Below are positions 9,262-18,778 of a DNA stretch of 64,000 nt, piece by piece. The notes beneath the pieces were generated by a model that made no database searches, was not told the DNA's origin, and saw only the letters and a list, made by a program, of their open reading frames with translations. Made by a program: the position numbers and the translations under genes. The first letter of the stretch is position 1; each line of letters starts with the position of its first letter. The DNA comes from Providencia rettgeri (GTDB taxonomy: Bacteria > Pseudomonadota > Gammaproteobacteria > Enterobacterales > Enterobacteriaceae): assembly GCF_041075285.1 (NCBI RefSeq), contig NZ_CP163512.1, forward strand, positions 124,001-188,000, read 5' to 3'.

Positions 9262-10824
9262 TTACTTCAGCAGCGAATCTAACTGATTAATATCATTGTT
9301 GTTATACAGGTGTGGACGTTTCCATCCGTGTTGATCGTAATCTGATAAACAGCGATCAACCATATCTGTCATGGCTTTCATGTTGCCAGAACCTTGTGCA
9401 TGACGCAGACATTGCAGACGAATTTCGTCTTGGCTACCTGCGTAGTTAATTTCATACAGTTCATGGCGACCACCAAACTCGCTGCCAATTGCATCCCACA
9501 TGAGCTTGAGGATCTTAATACGTTCTACGTGATCCATTCCATTTGAACCACGTACATATTTCGCTAAGTACTTATCAATTTCTGGATTATTCATATCACG
9601 AACGCTTGATGGTAAGTAAATCAGACCACTGGTGACGTTACTTTCAATGATATTCTTAATTTTAGTGTAGGCCATTGGTGCCATAACACGATAAGTCTGG
9701 ATAGCTTGTGTATCTGGTAAGAATGCGCCGCCTTCCCAAGCTTTCGCTTCGGAGGTCATAGCATCAGTCAATGACCAGAACAAGTTACGCCACGCAACCA
9801 CTTCACCCAGATCAGCTTGTACACCACGGAAATCAATAACACCTGTACATTCTAAACTTTTTTGTAACAATCCGGTAATGAAGTCTAATTTAACGGCTAA
9901 ACGGACACAAGCTTGTAATGGGAATAAACGAGCGAATCCGCCTTGTACAGCCCAGTTACGAGCGCGGTCGAAGTCACGATAAATCAATACGTTTTCCCAT
10001 GGGATTAATACATGATCCATTATCAAGATGGCATCATTTTCATCGAAACGGCTTGAAAGTGGGTAATCAAATGGTGCGCCCGTTGCGCCTGCCACTAGTT
10101 CATAAGATGCGCGGGAAATTAGTTTCACACCATCGGCATCCATTGGTGCAACAAACATCAGTGCAAAATCAGGGTTATCACCCATCACTTGTGCAGAGCC
10201 AAAGCCAATAAAGTTATAGTGTGTTAACGCTGAGTTGGTCGCTACCACTTTAGCGCCGCTGACGATAATACCCGCATCGGTTTCTTTTTCGAGTTTGATA
10301 TAAACATCTTTCACTTCATCAGCTGGCTTGTGACGATCAATCGGTGGGTTAACAATCGCATGGTTAAAGTACAAGCCGCTTTCTTGAATGCGTTTGTACC
10401 ATTGGCGAGCGTTATCTGCAAATTGGCCATAATATTCAGGATTTGCACCTAAACAGCTGGCGAATGCCGCCTTATAGTCTGGAGTGCGTCCCATCCATCC
10501 ATAGCTTTGGCGTGACCAATCTGCGATGGCATCACGTTGTTGGCGCAATTCATTTGCGCTCGTTGCGAAACGGAAGAATTTATGTGTGTATCCACCGTTA
10601 CCTGTGTCTGTGTTCCAGCAAAGTTGGTTATGAGTCGTTTTATCGTGGAGCGCATCATATAACTGTCCTATGGAAGCTGCTGAATTACGAAAAGCAGGGT
10701 GTGTGGTGACATCTTTTACGCGTTCGCCATAAATATAAATTTCACGGCCATCTTGTAGGCTTTTTAGGTATTCTTGGCTATTAAAAGGGCGTTTAGCATC
10801 GGAACGGAAATCTTCTGGTTTCAT
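9262..10824 (-). CDS. hpaB: 4-hydroxyphenylacetate 3-monooxygenase, oxygenase component
   Basis: HpaB uses FADH2 from HpaC and oxygen to hydroxylate 4-hydroxyphenylacetate to homoprotocatechuate (3,4-dihydroxyphenylacetate), the first step of the pathway. It has 520 residues, the length of the E. coli W enzyme, with MKPEDFRSDAKRPF at the start and VGVTS-like substrate-loop regions such as ASYELVAGATGAPFDYPLSS. A GAGGT site lies six bases before the ATG. An AT-rich 478-base promoter region separates it from hpaA, consistent with control by HpaA as in E. coli. Confidence 0.96.
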   Translation of the reverse strand: MKPEDFRSDAKRPFNSQEYLKSLQDGREIYIYGERVKDVTTHPAFRNSAASIGQLYDALHDKTTHNQLCWNTDTGNGGYTHKFFRFATSANELRQQRDAIADWSRQSYGWMGRTPDYKAAFASCLGANPEYYGQFADNARQWYKRIQESGLYFNHAIVNPPIDRHKPADEVKDVYIKLEKETDAGIIVSGAKVVATNSALTHYNFIGFGSAQVMGDNPDFALMFVAPMDADGVKLISRASYELVAGATGAPFDYPLSSRFDENDAILIMDHVLIPWENVLIYRDFDRARNWAVQGGFARLFPLQACVRLAVKLDFITGLLQKSLECTGVIDFRGVQADLGEVVAWRNLFWSLTDAMTSEAKAWEGGAFLPDTQAIQTYRVMAPMAYTKIKNIIESNVTSGLIYLPSSVRDMNNPEIDKYLAKYVRGSNGMDHVERIKILKLMWDAIGSEFGGRHELYEINYAGSQDEIRLQCLRHAQGSGNMKAMTDMVDRCLSDYDQHGWKRPHLYNNNDINQLDSLLK

Positions 10825-11302
10825 GTCTACCTCGTTATCTCACAATGAGGGCTTGCATTGATAGGGAACAAAGGTGCAAGCGAAATATGTTAATTTTATG
10901 TTTGTTTTGTGTTTCTTAATTGAATCGCTTTCTGTGCAAGTTTTAAAGAGATTTTCGAAAGGTTTACTGGTACTTTTCGTTGAAATGGAAGGTTTATAAA
11001 AGAAATGTGATCTTATCGATGTTTTGATATTAATATAATAATTATTTTTAATTTTATTTATATATTTATCATAATATTACGTTATATTCATATATTAATG
11101 TTGATTTGTTTTAATAAAATTAATTGTTTATTTTATCATCAATCATTTCACTTTTTGTTATTCTTGTTATGGCTATTTAAGAAAATTAAAACAAAGCAAG
11201 CAAGAGATAAAAATGTTTTTAAAATGTAAAATAAAATTTAATTGCCGCTGAGCATTTCAACGACAATGATGTTTTTCAACTGAATACAGTGCTGCGAATC
11301 GA
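10825..11302 (-). promoter_or_regulatory. hpaBC promoter region (AT-rich intergenic)
   Basis: This gene-free 478-base stretch separates hpaA from hpaB, both transcribed leftward. It is very AT-rich between about 11030 and 11240. In E. coli W the equivalent hpaBC promoter is activated by HpaA with 4-hydroxyphenylacetate and assisted by CRP and IHF; by analogy the control sites should be here. I see no clear palindrome that I would call the HpaA site. Confidence 0.5.
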
Positions 11303-12184
11303 TTAATGGATATTTTGTTCGCGCCAAGTGCTTGGCGAGCAACCCACTAATCGGTTAAAAAAGCGGGCAAAATAGGCAGGATCTTTAAACCCTAGCTGGT
11401 AAGCAATTTCAAAAACAGGGCTATCTGAGAAAATGAGTAGCCGCTTTGCTTCACGTAAAATGCGATCAAAAATCAGCCGCTTAGGTGGTCGATTGGCAAA
11501 TCGGCGGCACATATCTTTGAGGCGAGATTCTGTGACGCCAAGTTTTTTGGCATATTCAGGCACCGCAAGGTGTTCATGGTAATGTAAGTCAATTAACTGG
11601 TTAAACCGTTGGAATAGGCGATGTTCTCCACGAACACCGCTGGTAGGGTGCTCATCCAGCGGGATAGACCTTAAGAGAAAGGTAAAGAGTGCCTGTGCCA
11701 AAGAGGATAAAACCTGATCTTTCCCCACGAAGCTGTTCGCTGATTCACGTGCCATTAAAGCCCAATAATGATTAAAAGTCTCAATATCATCAGGTTTATC
11801 GGCAACGGACAAGCAAATAGCCGGAATATCCACCAAGTCAGGATGAGCAGGGTAAAGGGAGGCAAGTAAAGGTGTGATCAGATCTTGGCGCACAGTGAGT
11901 ACGTGCCCATCCGTGTCTTCTTGGGTAAAAAAAGCATGGGCAACGGACGGTGGCGTTAATATAAACAGTGGTGCTTGGACAGAATAACGTGATTCGTCGA
12001 GCTGCAAAGTGATATGACCAGTAACCAAATAGTGCAATTGGAAGAAACCGTCATGGCGATGTGCTTGCATATCGCGACCAAAAAAGGCCGCCATGTTACC
12101 GAAAGTTTGGTAGTGGACGTCGTCGGTACCTTGGGTTTCGTCGTAGTCTTTACCAATGTCTATATTTGTAATCATGTCCTTCAT
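11303..12184 (-). CDS. hpaA: AraC/XylS-type activator of hpaBC
   Basis: HpaA is the effector-sensing activator of the hydroxylase genes. The 293 residues match E. coli HpaA closely from memory: YDETQGTDDVHYQTFGNMAA, FFGRDMQAHRHDGFFQLHYL (cupin sensor), YSVQAPLFILTPPSVAHAF, and a C-terminal double helix-turn-helix ending in AYQLGFKDPAYFARFFNRL. The start is ATG 12184; a second ATG three codons in is possible. An ERIC element abuts the start, so it may affect hpaA expression. Confidence 0.92.
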   Translation of the reverse strand: MKDMITNIDIGKDYDETQGTDDVHYQTFGNMAAFFGRDMQAHRHDGFFQLHYLVTGHITLQLDESRYSVQAPLFILTPPSVAHAFFTQEDTDGHVLTVRQDLITPLLASLYPAHPDLVDIPAICLSVADKPDDIETFNHYWALMARESANSFVGKDQVLSSLAQALFTFLLRSIPLDEHPTSGVRGEHRLFQRFNQLIDLHYHEHLAVPEYAKKLGVTESRLKDMCRRFANRPPKRLIFDRILREAKRLLIFSDSPVFEIAYQLGFKDPAYFARFFNRLVGCSPSTWREQNIH

Positions 12185-12292
12185 ATTTCGACCTGTAGCG
12201 TTGTTGGCTTCACTGCGCTACTTGGGGAGCATACTTATGTATGCTCCCCAAGATATTGTCGTTTGCCGTGTAGCTGCAACTTGAATTATTTT
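12181..12292. repeat. ERIC-type intergenic repeat 1 (hpaA-hpaX)
   Basis: An imperfect palindrome of about 112 bases beginning TCATATTTCGACC and ending near TTGAATTATTTTG, with GGGGAGCATACTTATGTAT at the centre. The layout and sequence match enterobacterial repetitive intergenic consensus (ERIC) elements. It overlaps the first codon of hpaA. Confidence 0.8.
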
Positions 12293-12381
12293 GAACAATA
12301 TTTAGGAGGAAGCTTAAATAATTTCAATTATTCCAATCCGTTGCAGCACTATATTGAGTAAAGCTAGACAGTTTTTACCGT

Positions 12382-13749
12382 TTACGGTGTTGCTCTTGGG
12401 CGTGAGCTTTTCATTGGGATAGCAATGACTAACAGCGCACCAACCACCAGCAAACCTGCCACAAAATACAGACCTGAGTTAAAGCTACCTGTTTGATCTT
12501 TTAACCAACCAATTAACAGCGGACTGACGGCGGAGCCTATATTACCTGTTGCGTTGATAACCGCAATGCCGATAGCTCGAGCTCGTAAACTGATCGATTG
12601 GTCTGGGGTCGTCCAGAAGACGGCCATCGCTGTGAATGAACCTGTTGATGCCATGATAATACCAATTAGCTGAATAACAGGGTGACTGGTCATTGCAGCG
12701 AGGATCCAACCAGCAGCAGCGAATAAATAGGGTAAGGCGGTGTGCATCTTGCGTTCTTGCAATTTATCTGAACGACGGCTCCAATAGATCATCCCTAAAA
12801 TCGTACAGAATTGCGGTATTGCGGTCAGTAACCCAATCATGGCATTGCTACTGTTTTGGTTGAAGCTCTGCATGATTTGTGGTGTCCAAATATTAATCGC
12901 ACTTAACGTATTGGTTAAACAGAAATAAGCCACGGTATACATTAAGATAATTGGGGTGAAAATCTCTTTCCATAAACTGGTGTTTTGTAGTGCGCTATGG
13001 CTTTTTGCCCCCTGTGGTTGTACAAGTTCCAGTTGGTCTCTATCCATCATTTCTTGCAGTGTGTCTTTGTCTTCTTGCGTCAACCATTTTGCTTTTTTCG
13101 GTGAATCATCAAGATAAAACCACACTACTATCCCCAAAATCACAGATGGGAAACCTTCTAACAGGAATAACCACTGCCAACCTTTTAAGTTTAAAATGCC
13201 ATCCATACCTAAAATATAGCCAGAAGCTAGCGAGCCAAACGCCATGGTGACAGGCATCGCAATCATAAATAAGGCATTTGCACGGGCACGGAAATAGGCA
13301 GGAAACCAGTAAGTCAGGTAAACCAAAATCCCCGGTAGGAAGCCCGCTTCAGCGATCCCCACTAACATCCGCAGAACGTACAAACTGGTTGGCCCTGTGG
13401 CAAACATGGTTGCCGTTGATGCAATCCCCCAAAGTACCATGATGGTGGCTATCCAACGGCGAGCACCGACAATCCCCAACATGATGTTGCTTGGAATACC
13501 GAATATAACGTAAGTAACATAGAATAAAGTGGCGGCTAAGCCGAACATGGTTGAGGTTAGACCGATATCTTTCCCCATAGTAAGACCTGCAAAGCCGATA
13601 TTAATCCGGTCTAAGAAAGAGAAAACAAACAGCACGAATAAAAAGACGATCAGCCGTTTGAATAACTTATTAATCACCTGCTGTTGAGGCTTGGTTAAAT
13701 TCTTATGTTGTTCAGCAGGATTCGTGTTTGCAACTTGTTGATTGCTCAT
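12382..13749 (-). CDS. hpaX: 4-hydroxyphenylacetate permease (MFS, ACS family)
   Basis: HpaX imports 4-hydroxyphenylacetate. The 455-residue protein has twelve predicted membrane segments. DRINIGFAGLTMGKDIGL in the first loop, GAEAGFLPG-like ligand region (VGIAEAGFLPGILVYLTYWF) and WQWLFLLEGFPSVILG are hallmarks of the anion:cation symporter group. It lies in the hpa gene order between hpaI and hpaA as in E. coli W. The start at ATG 13749 has an AGGGCC-type site upstream. Confidence 0.92.
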   Translation of the reverse strand: MSNQQVANTNPAEQHKNLTKPQQQVINKLFKRLIVFLFVLFVFSFLDRINIGFAGLTMGKDIGLTSTMFGLAATLFYVTYVIFGIPSNIMLGIVGARRWIATIMVLWGIASTATMFATGPTSLYVLRMLVGIAEAGFLPGILVYLTYWFPAYFRARANALFMIAMPVTMAFGSLASGYILGMDGILNLKGWQWLFLLEGFPSVILGIVVWFYLDDSPKKAKWLTQEDKDTLQEMMDRDQLELVQPQGAKSHSALQNTSLWKEIFTPIILMYTVAYFCLTNTLSAINIWTPQIMQSFNQNSSNAMIGLLTAIPQFCTILGMIYWSRRSDKLQERKMHTALPYLFAAAGWILAAMTSHPVIQLIGIIMASTGSFTAMAVFWTTPDQSISLRARAIGIAVINATGNIGSAVSPLLIGWLKDQTGSFNSGLYFVAGLLVVGALLVIAIPMKSSRPRATP

Positions 13750-13908
13750 TGTAGGGCCCTCAATGCTTTCTTCTGAAAATTATTATAGGTACAAGGGACG
13801 ACGAGGCAGTCATGGTAGTGTCTGCCCTTTATTGCAACTTTTATATTTCACTCGTTTAGATAAGCTATTTGTTTGTAGGGTAAGGTTTATCTAAATGAGG
13901 TGGTTCAG

Positions 13909-14715
13909 CTAGTACACACTGGGGCTGCTGGACGTGATATTCGAAACCGTTTTGCCAAATTTAGCGGCAAGGGCTTCTGCGGTACGTGCTAGCAGTGTGG
14001 TGTCTACTCCGACAGCAACAAACAGTGCGCCGAGTTTCAGATAATGTTCAGCAACCTCGGGGGCGGCCATTAAAATGCCAGGAGCGAGACCCGCGGCACG
14101 AATTTGAACGATCGCTTTTTCAATTGCGGCTTTGACTTCTGGGTGATTAGGATTACCCGAAAACCCCATGTCCGCACTGAGATCCGCAGGGCCGATAAAC
14201 ACCCCATCAACCCCTTCCACTTTTAAGATCTCCGGCAGGTTATTCATGGCTTCACGCGTTTCGACTTGGACTATCACGCACATTTCATCGTTGGCTCGTG
14301 TTAGGTAATCAGGTACACGATTCCAGCGAGAGGCGCGAGCCAATGCACTGCCAACACCGCGGATCCCAGCAGGTGGGTAACGCATTGCACGTACTGCTTG
14401 TTTCGCTTGTTCGGCATTTTGTATCATCGGCAGTAGTAGTGTTTGTGCACCAATGTCCAGCAGTTGCTTGATGATCACCGGGTCATTCCACGGTGGGCGG
14501 ACAACAGGCTGTGATGGATAAGGGGCGATCGCTTGCAACTGTGATAATGTCGTTTGTACATTGTTTGGTGCATGTTCACCGTCAATCAATAACCAGTCAA
14601 ATCCAGCACCAGCCAGTAATTCGGCACTGTATGGACTGCATAGACCGAGCCATAAACCAATTTGAGGTTGACCATTTTTTAAGGCTTTTTTAAATTTATT
14701 TTCTAAGATGTCCAT
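13909..14715 (-). CDS. hpaI: 4-hydroxy-2-oxoheptanedioate aldolase
   Basis: HpaI is a class II, metal-dependent pyruvate aldolase that splits 4-hydroxy-2-oxoheptane-1,7-dioate to pyruvate and succinic semialdehyde, the final pathway step. The start is ATG 14715 behind an AAGGA site, giving about 268 residues, the expected length. Seen: [15 protein letters not shown], a metal-ligand glutamate in [11 protein letters not shown] and the aspartate in [14 protein letters not shown]. It follows hpaH by 10 bases. Confidence 0.95.
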   Translation of the reverse strand: MDILENKFKKALKNGQPQIGLWLGLCSPYSAELLAGAGFDWLLIDGEHAPNNVQTTLSQLQAIAPYPSQPVVRPPWNDPVIIKQLLDIGAQTLLLPMIQNAEQAKQAVRAMRYPPAGIRGVGSALARASRWNRVPDYLTRANDEMCVIVQVETREAMNNLPEILKVEGVDGVFIGPADLSADMGFSGNPNHPEVKAAIEKAIVQIRAAGLAPGILMAAPEVAEHYLKLGALFVAVGVDTTLLARTAEALAAKFGKTVSNITSSSPSVY

Positions 14716-14725
14716 CGTGATTTCC

Positions 14726-15529
14726 TTATACAAAACGGCAGCTTATAGAGCCCATATTGCCGTAATCGACGTGGAATACATCGCCTTTACGCGCAGGAAC
14801 TGGGCGAGTAAATGAACCACCAAGAATGATCTGACCCGCTTCAAGTTGGACATTATGTGGTGCTAATTTATTGGCTAGCCATGCAACCCCGTTCGCTGGG
14901 TGATTCAATACCGCCGCTGCGACACCTGATTCTTCGATTACGCCGTTGCGATAAAGTAGGGCGCTGATCCAACGCAGATCTAAATCGCGAGGCTTTATTG
15001 GTCTGCCTCCTAAAATGACGGCTGCGTTTGCTGCATTATCTGAAATAGTATCGAACACTTTACGTGGGCGATTCGTTTCTGGATCATTGTTATGGCAGCG
15101 GGCATCGATCAGCTCAAGCGCTGGGATCACATAGTCCGTGGCGTTATATACATCAAAGATAGTGCAGTTCGGTCCGCGCAATGGTTTCGCGAGAACAAAG
15201 GCTAACTCAACCTCAATACGAGGAACAATAAAGCGCTCTGTTGGAATATCACTGCCATCATCAAAAAACATATCGTCAAGAAGCGCGCCGTAATCAGGTT
15301 CATCAATTTGTGAACTGGCTTGCATGGCTTTTGAGGTTAGTCCAATTTTATGGCCTTTAAGCATGCGCCCTTCTGCAATTTTTAACCCAACCCATTCCTT
15401 TTGAATGGCATAAGCATCGTCAATCGTCATTTCAGGGTGGTCTAATGAAATCTGGCGAATTTGCACACCTGACTTTTCAGCCTGATTTAGACGTTGGGCG
15501 ATTTGTGAGATTACATCTTTTTGTAACAT
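14726..15529 (-). CDS. hpaH: 2-oxo-hept-4-ene-1,7-dioate hydratase
   Basis: HpaH hydrates 2-oxohept-enedioate to the substrate of HpaI. The 267 residues fit the hydratase/decarboxylase family (MhpD-like). Seen: [20 protein letters not shown], the metal-ligand glutamates in [10 protein letters not shown], and [33 protein letters not shown] precedes the ATG. hpaH and hpaI form a tight pair separated from the gabD block by an ERIC-derived fragment. Confidence 0.95.
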   Translation of the reverse strand: MLQKDVISQIAQRLNQAEKSGVQIRQISLDHPEMTIDDAYAIQKEWVGLKIAEGRMLKGHKIGLTSKAMQASSQIDEPDYGALLDDMFFDDGSDIPTERFIVPRIEVELAFVLAKPLRGPNCTIFDVYNATDYVIPALELIDARCHNNDPETNRPRKVFDTISDNAANAAVILGGRPIKPRDLDLRWISALLYRNGVIEESGVAAAVLNHPANGVAWLANKLAPHNVQLEAGQIILGGSFTRPVPARKGDVFHVDYGNMGSISCRFV

Positions 15530-15555
15530 CTTAATTTTCCTTTTGCACCTCAGCT

Positions 15556-15612
15556 CGTCATACTTCGAGCGATAACTGCGTTGACCGCCTTGTTATCACT
15601 CGAACTATTTAG
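15556..15612. repeat. ERIC remnant 2 (centre deleted)
   Basis: GTCATACTTCGAGCGATAAC and GTTATCACTCGAACTATTTA are the outer arms of an ERIC-type palindrome facing each other with only a short middle. The central GTATG core is missing, so this is a shortened copy of about 57 bases that still folds. It lies between hpaH and the gabD-like gene. Confidence 0.65.
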
Positions 15613-15671
15613 TGCTAAATTCGATGCTTTAGAAACGATGGCTAAAGCATCATACGAGGTTTCTTTACTGA

Positions 15672-17135
15672 TTAATTAGAAAGACCCCCAAAGCAGAGGT
15701 ATTTCACTTCTAGATAATCTTCAATCCCGTAGCGTGAGCCTTCACGCCCCAGCCCAGACTGTTTAATGCCACCAAATGGGGCGACTTCGTTTGAAATAAT
15801 GCCTTCGTTAATACCCACCATGCCGCTTTCCAGTGCTTCAGCCACGCGGTAAATGCGACCGATATCCCGTGAATAGAAATAGGATGCCAAGCCAAATTCA
15901 GTGTCATTGGCAAGGGCAATGGCTTCTTGTTCATCACGGAATTTAAACAGTGGCGCGAGTGGACCAAAGGTTTCTTCTTTGGCAACTTTCATGGATTTTG
16001 TCACACCGGTGATAACGGTTGGTTCAAAGAATAACCCCCCTAGACTTGCAGGTTTACCCCCTGCAACCACTTTTGCACCGTGCGAAACGGCGTCAGCAAT
16101 ATGCTCAGTAACTTTGTCGATGGCGGCTTGATTAATTAATGGACCTTGCTGGGAATCCGCTTCAGTTGCAGGACCAATTTTTAATTGATTAACGGCCTTG
16201 GCTAGGCGAGCAGCGAATTCATCATAGACACCTTCTTGCACTAAAATGCGGTTTGCACATACGCAAGTTTGACCGCTATTGCGGAATTTTGCCGCTAAGG
16301 CACCTTGAACCGCCGCATCGAGGTCTGCGTCATCAAACACGATAAACGGTGCGTTACCGCCGAGTTCTAATGACATTTTTTTCACGGTGTTGGCACATTG
16401 CTCCATCAATAATTTACCAACACGGGTTGAACCTGTGAATGTAAGCTTGCGCACGATTGGACTTGAGGTCATCACGCCACCAATGGCTTGTGCGTCAGTT
16501 CCCGGAACGATATTAAATACCCCAGCAGGAATACCCGCTTCTTCGCCAAGCGCCGCTAAGGCAAGAGCTGACAGTGGTGTTTCAGCCGCAGGTTTTAACA
16601 CCATCGTACAGCCTGCCGCAAGGGCTGGTCCCACTTTACGCGTGATCATTGCATTCGGGAAATTCCAAGGTGTAATCGCTGCGACAACCCCTACAGGTTG
16701 TTTGATGGTCACAAGACGACGACCTGGTAATGGTGAGGGAATACTTTCCCCATAAACACGTTTACCTTCTTCGGCGAACCATTCGATAAAACTCGCACCG
16801 TAAGCAATTTCACCCATCGATTCTGTCATCGATTTGCCTTGCTCAGCGCTAAGCAGTTGTGCTAACTCCTTTTGGTTATCCATCATCAAACGGAACCATT
16901 TATTCAAGATTTGGCTACGCTCTTTGGCGGTTTTCGCTCGCCAAGCGGGTAATGCTTTTTCGGCTGCTTCAATGGCTTTTTGGGTTTCTACCGCGCCGAC
17001 ATTACTCACTTTTGCAATCACCGTATTATCCGCAGGGTTCGTCACCTCAAACACACTTTTGTTTTGGGCATCAACCCATTGACCATCGATATAAGCTTGT
17101 TGGCGAAATAATGCTGAATTGGTGTTTATGCTCAT
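15672..17135 (-). CDS. gabD: NADP-type succinate-semialdehyde dehydrogenase
   Basis: The 487-residue aldehyde dehydrogenase oxidises succinic semialdehyde to succinate. It matches GabD: ITPWNFPNAMITRKVGPALA, FTGSTRVGKLLM, the general-base glutamate in LELGGNAPFIVFDDADLD and the catalytic cysteine in NSGQTCVCANR. Its presence inside the hpa cluster fits, because HpaI releases succinic semialdehyde. The start overlaps the stop of the upstream MFS gene (ATGA). The classic E. coli W hpa operon has no such gene, so this is a useful lineage addition. Confidence 0.88.
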   Translation of the reverse strand: MSINTNSALFRQQAYIDGQWVDAQNKSVFEVTNPADNTVIAKVSNVGAVETQKAIEAAEKALPAWRAKTAKERSQILNKWFRLMMDNQKELAQLLSAEQGKSMTESMGEIAYGASFIEWFAEEGKRVYGESIPSPLPGRRLVTIKQPVGVVAAITPWNFPNAMITRKVGPALAAGCTMVLKPAAETPLSALALAALGEEAGIPAGVFNIVPGTDAQAIGGVMTSSPIVRKLTFTGSTRVGKLLMEQCANTVKKMSLELGGNAPFIVFDDADLDAAVQGALAAKFRNSGQTCVCANRILVQEGVYDEFAARLAKAVNQLKIGPATEADSQQGPLINQAAIDKVTEHIADAVSHGAKVVAGGKPASLGGLFFEPTVITGVTKSMKVAKEETFGPLAPLFKFRDEQEAIALANDTEFGLASYFYSRDIGRIYRVAEALESGMVGINEGIISNEVAPFGGIKQSGLGREGSRYGIEDYLEVKYLCFGGLSN

Positions 17136-18358
17136 TTTTCGTTTTTCTCCGAAGACACAGACTGGATTTGTGAGCGGATGTTTTTAGCCGATAAACGTTG
17201 GCTTGCAAAACTTAATCCGGCACAGCTAGCCATCACAAGTGTCATAGCAAAAGGGGATTCATCCTGTAAAACAGAAACTGCAACACTGGCCAGTGCTGCC
17301 AATGCAAATTGAATCGAAATCGCAAGAGCGCTGGCACTACCCGCGATTTTGCCGCGATGTTGCAGTAACCGTGACAAACTGTTGGTGCCGATAGCGTTGA
17401 CCATCGATAAGAACAGCACCACAAGAATAACAATTATGGGAAGACTTTGTTGGTAAAAAAGAAGTAAAAGCAGACCAAATGCTAATTGAAACCCACTTTG
17501 CATGGTGAGTATGCGCGTTAAACTGTAAATTTTTAGCAGTTTCACGTTCAACAATACCATTACAATCATCCCCAAAATATTGCAGCCGAACAGTAAACCA
17601 TAATACTGTTCAGATACCCCAAAATAGTTGATGTACACAAACGGTGAACCACTGATAAAGGCAAACATACCAGCAAAAGAGAACGCCATCGTGCCGATAA
17701 TACTCAATGCTTCTCGGTCTGTGAGCACCTGTAGGTAGTTTTTAAACGCCAGACAAATTAAGTTCTCTGACGTGTGCTGATGGACTAGCGTTTCCGGTAA
17801 TAGTAGGAAAATCGTACTCACCGAAATCAGGCCAATAAACGCCAACAAATAAAAAATCGCTTGCCATTGAAAATGAATTAATAAAAAGCCACCCAGTAGT
17901 GGTGCTAGTAAAGGGGCGACCATGGTAACTAAGGTCATTAACGACAGCACTCTGGGGAGTTCATTAGCTGGGTAAACATCCCTCGCTATCGCCCTTGCCA
18001 TTACAATTGCAGCACCGCTACCAAACGCTTGTAATGCTCTGAAGATAATCAATGTATTTGCACTGGTGGCTTGGGCACACAGTAGGCTTGCCACAGTAAA
18101 AATGGCAAGCCCGCTTAACAACATTTTTCGGCGACCCAATAGATCACTGAGTGGGCCGTAAAACAGCATACCGACACAGAAACCTGAAAAAAATGCCCCA
18201 AGGGTGTACTGCATTTGCCCCTGAGTGGCATGTAAATCTATCCCCATTTGAGGTAGAGCAGGAAGGTACATATCGATAGACAATGGTCCAAATGCCACCA
18301 ATGATCCTAATAATGGGATCAGCCAGTGTGGGATGCGTTTATCGAAACTTTTGACCAT
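17132..18358 (-). CDS. MFS transporter, Bcr/CflA subfamily
   Basis: The start chosen is ATG 18358 behind GAGGGC, giving 408 residues; an upstream ATG at 18382 is less likely. Twelve membrane segments are visible. GPLSIDMYLPALPQM in the first helix region and YGPLSDLLGRRKMLL in the first loop are diagnostic of the Bcr/CflA drug exporters. It lies between hpaF and gabD, with an ATGA overlap to gabD, so it is expressed with the pathway. It may export a toxic intermediate or import a related aromatic compound; this is inference. Confidence 0.85.
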   Translation of the reverse strand: MVKSFDKRIPHWLIPLLGSLVAFGPLSIDMYLPALPQMGIDLHATQGQMQYTLGAFFSGFCVGMLFYGPLSDLLGRRKMLLSGLAIFTVASLLCAQATSANTLIIFRALQAFGSGAAIVMARAIARDVYPANELPRVLSLMTLVTMVAPLLAPLLGGFLLIHFQWQAIFYLLAFIGLISVSTIFLLLPETLVHQHTSENLICLAFKNYLQVLTDREALSIIGTMAFSFAGMFAFISGSPFVYINYFGVSEQYYGLLFGCNILGMIVMVLLNVKLLKIYSLTRILTMQSGFQLAFGLLLLLFYQQSLPIIVILVVLFLSMVNAIGTNSLSRLLQHRGKIAGSASALAISIQFALAALASVAVSVLQDESPFAMTLVMASCAGLSFASQRLSAKNIRSQIQSVSSEKNEK

Positions 18359-18385
18359 CGTGCCCTCGCTTTTTAGACTCAACCA

Positions 18386-18769
18386 TCACCCTTTGAATAA
18401 GGCGTGAACATTGTTTTGTTTGTAGTTCAATACGGGATCAAGCTCTTCCATGGTAAATGACAGTGCTAAGTAGCGTTTTGCCATCAAATCCGCAAAATGC
18501 GTTTTGATTAGGTCGAAAATCATTTCTCCTGTTTTTTGTCTGTCTTCAAGAGAGCGACCTGCACCAATTTTTAACGTCATATGCACAAAGGCATAATCTT
18601 GCTTACCGTCTGCCATTTGCCAGGTATCTAACCAAATCGCACGACTACGGATGCCGCCTAATGGGAAAATACCTGTGCCCGCTAGGGCTTCATTCACTTT
18701 GGCAAATAGTTCGGGAAGCTTGGCGTCTTCACGAATATTTTCGGTACATTCTGCATAAAAATGTGGCAT
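18386..18769 (-). CDS. hpaF: 5-carboxymethyl-2-hydroxymuconate delta-isomerase
   Basis: HpaF isomerises 5-carboxymethyl-2-hydroxymuconate in the middle of the pathway. The 127 residues match the small tautomerase-fold CHMI family; the protein starts with the catalytic N-terminal proline after methionine (MPHFYAECTENIRE) and contains AFVHMTLKIGAGRSLEDRQK. The sequence closely follows E. coli HpaF from memory. AAGGAATTGTT precedes the ATG; hpaD lies nine bases upstream. Confidence 0.95.
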   Translation of the reverse strand: MPHFYAECTENIREDAKLPELFAKVNEALAGTGIFPLGGIRSRAIWLDTWQMADGKQDYAFVHMTLKIGAGRSLEDRQKTGEMIFDLIKTHFADLMAKRYLALSFTMEELDPVLNYKQNNVHALFKG

Positions 18770-18778
18770 AACAATTCC

